Origin: a bacterium
Lineage (GTDB): Bacteria > Elusimicrobiota > Elusimicrobia > Elusimicrobiales > UBA9959
NCBI GenBank assembly: GCA_021845705.1
Contig: JAJZVJ010000062.1
Location: forward strand, 1 to 9,417
Length of the DNA: 9,417 bases
Direction of reading: 5' to 3'
Positions 4,992-9,417 of this stretch are shown here, in pieces. Numbering within the stretch: position 1 is the stretch's first letter; each line of letters starts with the position of its first letter. The position numbers and the translations under genes are program-made. The notes under the pieces were generated by a model that was not told where the DNA came from, made no database searches, and saw only the letters and a list, made by a program, of their open reading frames with translations.

Positions 4992-5780
4992 CTATTTCCG
5001 GGTGAGGAAAAGCGTGTAGCCGAAAAGAAGGGAATACATGCTGTTGTTCCCGACAGAGGCTGTTACGTCGAAGCTGCCGCCCGGAAGGTAGAAGTTCAAG
5101 CCGCCCAGCGCGGCTATACTGTTGACCGCGTCGCCGGTGGAGGGCGCGCTGCGGGTAAAGCTGCCGCCCAGGTTCCAGCCCATTTTATCCGTAAGAGGGA
5201 ACAGCACGCGGCCGGTCAGCCCGTAGGACGAGAGGCCGGCGTCCCCCAGTTTGGAGTAGCCGTAAATAGCCGCGGCGTCGCAGCGCCCGCGGAGGAAGGT
5301 TTTCCCCAGCCTGCCGTTGAAAGCGGTCATGTTGCTGCCGACGGACGAGCCCCCCTTCATCAGCTGGCCGCCCAGGTAGCCGAAAAAGCGGTCCGTGTTG
5401 GGCTGGCTGGGCGTGAAAGGCAGTCGTGTGTCGGCCCATTCGTCTATCTTGGCCGGCCCGCTGTCTTTAAGCAGCCAGAGTTCCCCTCCGTTCTTCCACT
5501 TTATGGAAAGAAGCAGGTTCGCCGGTGCGCCGGGGCTCAGGACCGAGTGCCAGCTTAGCAGCGCCGTATAGGCCTGCTGGTAGCGGAGCGAGGAAGTCAT
5601 CGCCTTGTATTTATCGGTAGCGGTAAGGATAAGCTGGTTCTGGGCGGATACGGAGGCGCCGCTGAATACCGAACTGTCCAGGCGGGGCTTAAGGTTCTTA
5701 AGCGCCTGCGGGTAATCGGCCGCGGCGGCCGGCAGGGCCAGCGCGAGCGCGGCAAGTAAGCACAGGTAATATTTTCTCAT
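4992..5780 (-). CDS. Exported protein with C-terminal outer-membrane beta-barrel
   Basis: This 262-residue protein has a clear signal peptide (hydrophobic residues 5-20, cleavage after AAAA near 21). Residues 22-130 are a periplasmic region with a helical start (YPQALKNLKPRL) and a few strands. Residues 132-260 look like a small eight-stranded barrel: FFGYLGGQLMKGG, FNGRLGKTFLRG, DAAAIYGYSKLG, YGLTGRVLFPL, MGWNLGGSFTR, AALGGLNFYLPG, FDVTASVG and LLFGYTLFL. The order of strands and several positions match the C-terminal barrel of the gene just upstream, so the two domains appear related. The ATG overlaps that gene's TGA (ATGA) and has a strong GGAGGTG seven bases upstream, which points to translational coupling. 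The family was not recognised. The two products may form a pair in the outer membrane. Confidence 0.75.
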   Translation of the reverse strand: MRKYYLCLLAALALALPAAAADYPQALKNLKPRLDSSVFSGASVSAQNQLILTATDKYKAMTSSLRYQQAYTALLSWHSVLSPGAPANLLLSIKWKNGGELWLLKDSGPAKIDEWADTRLPFTPSQPNTDRFFGYLGGQLMKGGSSVGSNMTAFNGRLGKTFLRGRCDAAAIYGYSKLGDAGLSSYGLTGRVLFPLTDKMGWNLGGSFTRSAPSTGDAVNSIAALGGLNFYLPGGSFDVTASVGNNSMYSLLFGYTLFLTRK

Positions 5781-7099
5781 TTTGCCGCACCTCCGAAGTA
5801 AACGGTATAGCCAAGGGAAAGAGTCTGGCTGCCTTTCAGCGGACCGGTAAGCGAGAAGTCCAGATAAAGGTCCAGAGCGCCGTCAGCAAGCACATAGCTG
5901 AGGCCGGGAGACAGTACTATGGCGAAATTATTATCGGGTCCCGGCTGGTATTCAAGCCTTGCCCCGGCGGTCAGGTTAAGCGGCATGCTCACCGGCAGGG
6001 GTTTGCTGTAGCGGCCTGAAACCCCGAAGCTGAGCCCGTTATAGTTGCTGTCGTTGTAGCCCGAGGTAAGCCCCAGGGAGGCCCCGACGTCGATGCGGTT
6101 TGTAAGGAACTTACCCACCCTCGACTGCAGGTTCAGAATGCCGTCGGTTTCAGTGTGGTTATAACTGAGCCCCAGGAACGCCATATAGCGTCCTTTGAGC
6201 ATTTCATTCAGCTTAGGGGCGGGGTCGTAAGTTACCGGCGGCCGCGCTTCAAGTTCCGTCTTGTGCGCGGTAAGCAGGTTGACCGTAGCGGTATCGTCCT
6301 TTTTGCCCAGCTTAAGATCTTGTTCGACCGCCTTCGCCGCCGCCTTGAACGCGCCAAGTTTCTCAAGGACTATGGCGTAGCCGGCCCAGGGGAGCTGGGC
6401 GTCAGGGTAGGCTTTAACGATGGCCGCGAAATGCGGAGCCGCGGAAGCGAACCTGCGCTGGGAAATAAAAAGGTTGGCGGCGGAAATGAGCTCCTTGTAT
6501 TCGCCCGACGGGCGTTCCAGGGCCGGCAGTTCGGGGGCCTTGCCGGCCAGCCAGGCCGGGGCGGGGCGGGAAAGTTCCCGGGCGGCTTCGTCCATACCGA
6601 GCGCGGAGAACACGGCCGAGGCGTAGAACAGCACCTCCGGGTTGGAGGCGTCCGCGAGGAAGGCGCGGTCCAGGTGCGCCAGGGCCAGGTCGGACTGCCC
6701 GTCAAGCGCCAGCGCAAAAGCGTATTCGGCGGCCAGCGCCCCGTCCTGGGAGCCGCGGGCCAGCGGGTTGTAGGCCGCCACGGCGTCGGAATAATGGCCC
6801 GAAAGTACCAGGGCCCGCGCTTTTTCCAGCGGGGCCGGGGCGCGCTTCGTTCCCGGGGCCGACGAGGACTTGGCGTTGGAGCCGGACTTCGCGGCCGGTT
6901 TATTATCCTTTGCCACTCTCCTGATCTCGTCCCGCGGGATGCTTTTAGACCCGTCGGACAGCTCTATGGTCACCGAGTCCCTGGATTCCGAAGTTACCGT
7001 ACCCGTAAGTTTCTGGCCGTTTATAAGGTACAGAGTGTCGGCGGACAGCGTCCCGGGAAAGGCCGCCAGGAGCGCTGTTATAAACAGTTTCCTTGTCAT
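5777..7099 (-). CDS. Periplasmic SH3-like/TPR protein fused to a C-terminal beta-barrel
   Basis: This 440-residue protein combines four parts. A signal peptide covers residues 1-20 (cleavage after LSA). Residues 21-62 form a small beta unit of the SH3/Sm-like kind, with the pattern D-x-L-x-L-x-N-G-x-x-L-x-G-x-V and a closing Ile-Pro-Arg-Asp-Glu-Ile. A Lys/Ser/Ala/Pro-rich linker runs to about 90. Residues 90-285 contain TPR-type helix pairs (GHYSDAVAAYNPLARG, GQSDLALAHLDRAFLADASNP, RRFASAAPHFAAIVKAYPDA, GAFKAAAKAVEQDLKLG). Residues 303-436 look like an eight-stranded barrel ending LSLGYTVYF. TPR-plus-barrel fusions are known from exopolysaccharide secretion (BcsC, PelB), but this one is far smaller. 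It lies 12 bases after the propeller-like gene, with AAGGAG before the ATG, and overlaps the next barrel gene by four bases. Domain calls are sound; an export role is inference. Confidence 0.75.
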   Translation of the reverse strand: MTRKLFITALLAAFPGTLSADTLYLINGQKLTGTVTSESRDSVTIELSDGSKSIPRDEIRRVAKDNKPAAKSGSNAKSSSAPGTKRAPAPLEKARALVLSGHYSDAVAAYNPLARGSQDGALAAEYAFALALDGQSDLALAHLDRAFLADASNPEVLFYASAVFSALGMDEAARELSRPAPAWLAGKAPELPALERPSGEYKELISAANLFISQRRFASAAPHFAAIVKAYPDAQLPWAGYAIVLEKLGAFKAAAKAVEQDLKLGKKDDTATVNLLTAHKTELEARPPVTYDPAPKLNEMLKGRYMAFLGLSYNHTETDGILNLQSRVGKFLTNRIDVGASLGLTSGYNDSNYNGLSFGVSGRYSKPLPVSMPLNLTAGARLEYQPGPDNNFAIVLSPGLSYVLADGALDLYLDFSLTGPLKGSQTLSLGYTVYFGGAAK

Positions 7100-7111
7100 G
7101 GTGCTCCTTGA

Positions 7112-8068
7112 TCAGTCCGCGGCGCCGGCGTTATTCGCCGGCTTTTTTTCGTTCCAGCGCAGTTTACGGAACCGGGCCGCTCCGCTTATCCTGACCACGC
7201 CCATAGTGCGGTTAAGCCGGACATAAAGCGAATCGCCGCGCAGCGCTATCTGCGGATTCGGCGAGGTGATGAATTTTATCTGGAACTTCGGGCTGGCGAA
7301 CCCGGCATATGAAGCGGTCGCGTAGAATAAGCCGGTTTTTTCCGAATAGGCGAGACCGGTCACGGGCTTTCGCGCATTAAAGTACGGTATGGGTTTCGCC
7401 CGGTCGGCGGGCAGCTCCATGACCCAGTTGCCTATGCCGAAGAAGGTGCGTTTCCCGTCGCCGGCAAGGGCGGTAATATGGCCGGCGGCGCCCAGTATCT
7501 TGCTGGCCGCCGGGGGTTTTCCCCCGCCGCTCGCCAGCACCGAGACCTCGTCCTGTCCGGTCTTATCGTTATGCGCGACTATATAAAGGGTTTTTCCCGC
7601 CCCGGCAAAAAGGCGGCAGCCCTTTTTGTCCAGCGTCACCAGTTTCACCAGCTGCAACAGCGGCATTCCGCCGTCCGTCTTGGGATGCGCCTTGTCGAAG
7701 ATCGGTGTTCCGAGGTATTTGTCCGTGCATACCAGGTGGTCGCCGCCGTCCAGGAACACGAAATCCCCGTACTGCTCGGAAACACGGAAATATAAATTCC
7801 GGACAGGGTCCATGAAGAGCCGCGTGTCGCCGTTCCCGAACCACGGGTCTCCTTTGGCGTCCACGGTGAAACGCATGTCGGAAGTGTTCTTCCCCTTCCA
7901 GCCAGGCTGCTTGTCGAGGGCGGCGAGCACCCAGTCCATTTTGAGCCCGTCTATGACCGGCAGGGTGAAAACTGTTTCAGGAAAAACGGGCCCGATCTGC
8001 TTCGGGGCCGCGTTCCCGCAGGAGGGGAAGATCATGAGGAAAAAAAAGGCGGAGGCAAGAGGTATCAT
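7112..8068 (-). CDS. Secreted beta-strand-rich protein, possible beta-propeller
   Basis: This 318-residue protein has a hydrophobic N-terminus (IPLASAFFFLMIFPSCGNA). Cleavage could follow GNA at residue 20. Cys17 in FPSC might instead be a lipoprotein site, but Pro two positions before it makes that weak. The mature part is a succession of short strands with repeated small motifs of the kind seen in WD40/NHL/YVTN-like propellers: FTVDAKGDPWFGNGDTRLFMD, LYFRVSEQYGDFVFLDGG, LVTLDKKGCRLFAGAGKTLYIVA, ITALAGDGKRTFFGIGNWVMELP, VTGLAYSEKTGLFYATA and IALRGDSLYVRLN. No catalytic motif was found. The ATG overlaps the previous TGA by four bases, with AAGGAG well placed upstream, so translation is probably coupled to the Cys-rich protein gene. 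It may bind that product or a polymer at the surface; this is inferred only from gene order. Confidence 0.65.
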   Translation of the reverse strand: MIPLASAFFFLMIFPSCGNAAPKQIGPVFPETVFTLPVIDGLKMDWVLAALDKQPGWKGKNTSDMRFTVDAKGDPWFGNGDTRLFMDPVRNLYFRVSEQYGDFVFLDGGDHLVCTDKYLGTPIFDKAHPKTDGGMPLLQLVKLVTLDKKGCRLFAGAGKTLYIVAHNDKTGQDEVSVLASGGGKPPAASKILGAAGHITALAGDGKRTFFGIGNWVMELPADRAKPIPYFNARKPVTGLAYSEKTGLFYATASYAGFASPKFQIKFITSPNPQIALRGDSLYVRLNRTMGVVRISGAARFRKLRWNEKKPANNAGAAD

Positions 8069-9417
8069 TTGTTCTCCTTTGATTTGTTGCCTAAAAAGTC
8101 GAAGACAAAAGAATTTACGGTTCCCGTATTTGTGTTCGTCATTTTATCGGCCTGGGCCTGGACCTGCTCCTGCACGCCAGGGCCCCCGGTCATCAAAGCG
8201 TATTGATCCAGCGAGGGCGAGGCCGCGAACGTCTGGGCCAGCCCGCTGTCCACGGCCGCGTTGATGGGGGCGTTGAGCGCCGCGTTAGCCCCGGTGGCCA
8301 CGGTTTGGCTGCAGGCGTCGGACAGGCCGCAGGCGGCCGCGGCGAAGCCCACCGGCGGGGCCACGACCCCCACGGCCAGCGCCGCTGCTTTGGCGTTGGC
8401 TTCAGGCGTCTTCCCCTGGTAGGAAGTGACTGCGACATCCGCCAGCCCGATGACGTTGGCCGCCGTTCCTATTTTCTCGCTGACGCCCTCCAACTTTTCA
8501 AGCAGCTCGGGACTGAGGTTCCCTAGGTTTATCCCGAGCTTCTGAAGCCCGGCCATGCCGTATTCCGAAGCGGTCCGGACTATCTCCTCGTAAGTCGTTG
8601 CTGTGGTTATGCCATCCCAGATCCCGGACAGCGTCTTGCCGGCGCCGTCCGCCGCCGCCTGCAGCGAGGCCGGGTCGGGCGCTGGGACCAGCCCGTCAAT
8701 ATCGCTCTTCGGGATGTCTCCGGCGCGGGCTTCGGCCCCCGGTTTTTGATTTTCGCCGAGAAGCTCCATGTTCGGTGTCTGGCTGGTGGTGCCGATGAGA
8801 CATACCATTGAAGTGTCGTCGGGGCAGGAGGGCGTTTGCGGCTTGTTAGGAGCCTCCGTAGTACGGTTTAAATACCGGGCCTCGTAATCCAGGGTGGACT
8901 GGGGTTCAGGGGTGTGCCTTAGGGACTGCAATGCGTCGGTTTGCCGGCGGATGGCTTCTTCCATCCATTGCTGGTTCTCGGTGGTCGCATGGGAGGTAAA
9001 GGTCGGAAGTCCCTCGTCGGGGCCGGCCAGCCTGGTGGTCCCGAAATCATTGGCCAGGCCGCCCGCGCCGGTGGTAATGCCGTTGCCGGAAAGATTCCCC
9101 GTCGGGCCACCGGTGTCGGAACAGGCGATACTGCAGCCGCAGGTGCAGGTTACGCCGCCGCCGGATACGGCGGCCGCTTCCGCGCTGCAGATGGCGTTCA
9201 GGTCTATGCACGGGCCGGGATAGTAGCCGCTCGGCATCCCGGCGCTGGCGCTGGCGCAGATGGTCCCCCCATTGCCATCGGGACCGCAGCAGGTGGCGCT
9301 GCAGGTTCCGCCGCCCATAATTGCGCTGGGCCCGAACTGCCTGAAATTCGCCCCGGTCGAAAGTACGCGGGAATGTATGCTTATCTGCATCGGGCGGAAA
9401 GACGCCGGCCCGGCCGC
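8065..9417 (-). CDS. Cys-rich protein of unknown function, 5' end open at window edge
   Basis: The first ATG in the frame is at 9390 and gives 441 residues. There is no Shine-Dalgarno sequence before it, and the nine codons up to the window end are open, so the protein probably starts outside the window. Numbering from that ATG, residues 30-90 hold ten cysteines (30, 34, 35, 45, 61, 68, 82, 84, 86, 90) in a Gly/Ser/Ala-rich setting, including CSATCC and TCTCGCSIAC. Residues 90-240 are a low-complexity Thr/Pro/Gly linker. Residues 245-440 are mainly helical, with an Ala/Val/Gly-rich hydrophobic stretch near 335-354 and further Cys at 354 and 360. It ends in a basic KSKENK tail. The pattern recalls large secreted or polymorphic-toxin-like proteins, but no toxin domain is recognisable. 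It is the first visible gene of a coupled set (ATGA overlap with the next). Confidence 0.6.
   Translation of the reverse strand, partial: AAGPASFRPMQISIHSRVLSTGANFRQFGPSAIMGGGTCSATCCGPDGNGGTICASASAGMPSGYYPGPCIDLNAICSAEAAAVSGGGVTCTCGCSIACSDTGGPTGNLSGNGITTGAGGLANDFGTTRLAGPDEGLPTFTSHATTENQQWMEEAIRRQTDALQSLRHTPEPQSTLDYEARYLNRTTEAPNKPQTPSCPDDTSMVCLIGTTSQTPNMELLGENQKPGAEARAGDIPKSDIDGLVPAPDPASLQAAADGAGKTLSGIWDGITTATTYEEIVRTASEYGMAGLQKLGINLGNLSPELLEKLEGVSEKIGTAANVIGLADVAVTSYQGKTPEANAKAAALAVGVVAPPVGFAAAACGLSDACSQTVATGANAALNAPINAAVDSGLAQTFAASPSLDQYALMTGGPGVQEQVQAQADKMTNTNTGTVNSFVFDFLGNKSKENK

Noticed and set aside
6155..7111. A 318-codon plus-strand open frame
   Set aside because: It lies opposite the TPR-barrel gene, whose signal peptide, domains, ribosome binding site and overlaps are all coherent. 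The plus-strand product is Arg/Gly-rich without domains, as expected from the reverse of GC-rich coding DNA.

Overview
The window looks like chromosomal DNA from a Gram-negative-type (diderm) bacterium. Four consecutive minus-strand genes carry signal peptides, and three of these end in, or consist of, outer-membrane beta-barrels. Coding DNA is GC-rich and most intergenic DNA is more AT-rich. No marker gene fixes the phylum. Elusimicrobiota or another little-studied diderm lineage is possible but cannot be shown from this sequence. No RNA gene of a known family, insertion sequence, integrase or CRISPR array was recognised.

Layout. (1) Bases 1-879, plus strand: the C-terminal part of a HEAT-repeat protein, then a small two-helix membrane protein. 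(2) Bases 880-1878: about 1 kb with no convincing gene. It has strong strand asymmetry, a pair of 36-base imperfect repeats and one AT-rich block. (3) Bases 1879-2370, minus strand: a 163-residue protein with a C-terminal winged helix, preceded by a good sigma70-type promoter. (4) Bases 2371-2877: the most unusual part. It holds several TATGTCA-like words spaced close to whole helical turns, a perfect DnaA-box-like word inside a possible plus-strand promoter, a segment able to form a 13-bp helix with two G-U pairs and a bulged 10-bp stem-loop, and then two convergent intrinsic terminators. I read this as a candidate structured non-coding RNA (about 2536-2803, plus strand) transcribed divergently from the regulator gene. 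(5) Bases 2878-9417, minus strand: six genes for envelope or secreted proteins, ending in a clear terminator at 2812-2835.

The six-gene block reads, in order of transcription: a Cys-rich protein of unknown function (open at the window edge), a secreted beta-strand-rich, propeller-like protein, a periplasmic SH3-like/TPR protein fused to a small beta-barrel, a second small barrel related to the first, a 199-residue barrel, and a 443-residue porin-like barrel. The first four are tightly coupled (two 4-base ATGA overlaps and one 12-base gap), so they probably act together at the outer membrane. The last two are separated by 83 and 98 bases with hairpins and TATAAT words, so they may also be expressed separately. 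A role in secretion or surface display of the Cys-rich protein is inference from gene order only.
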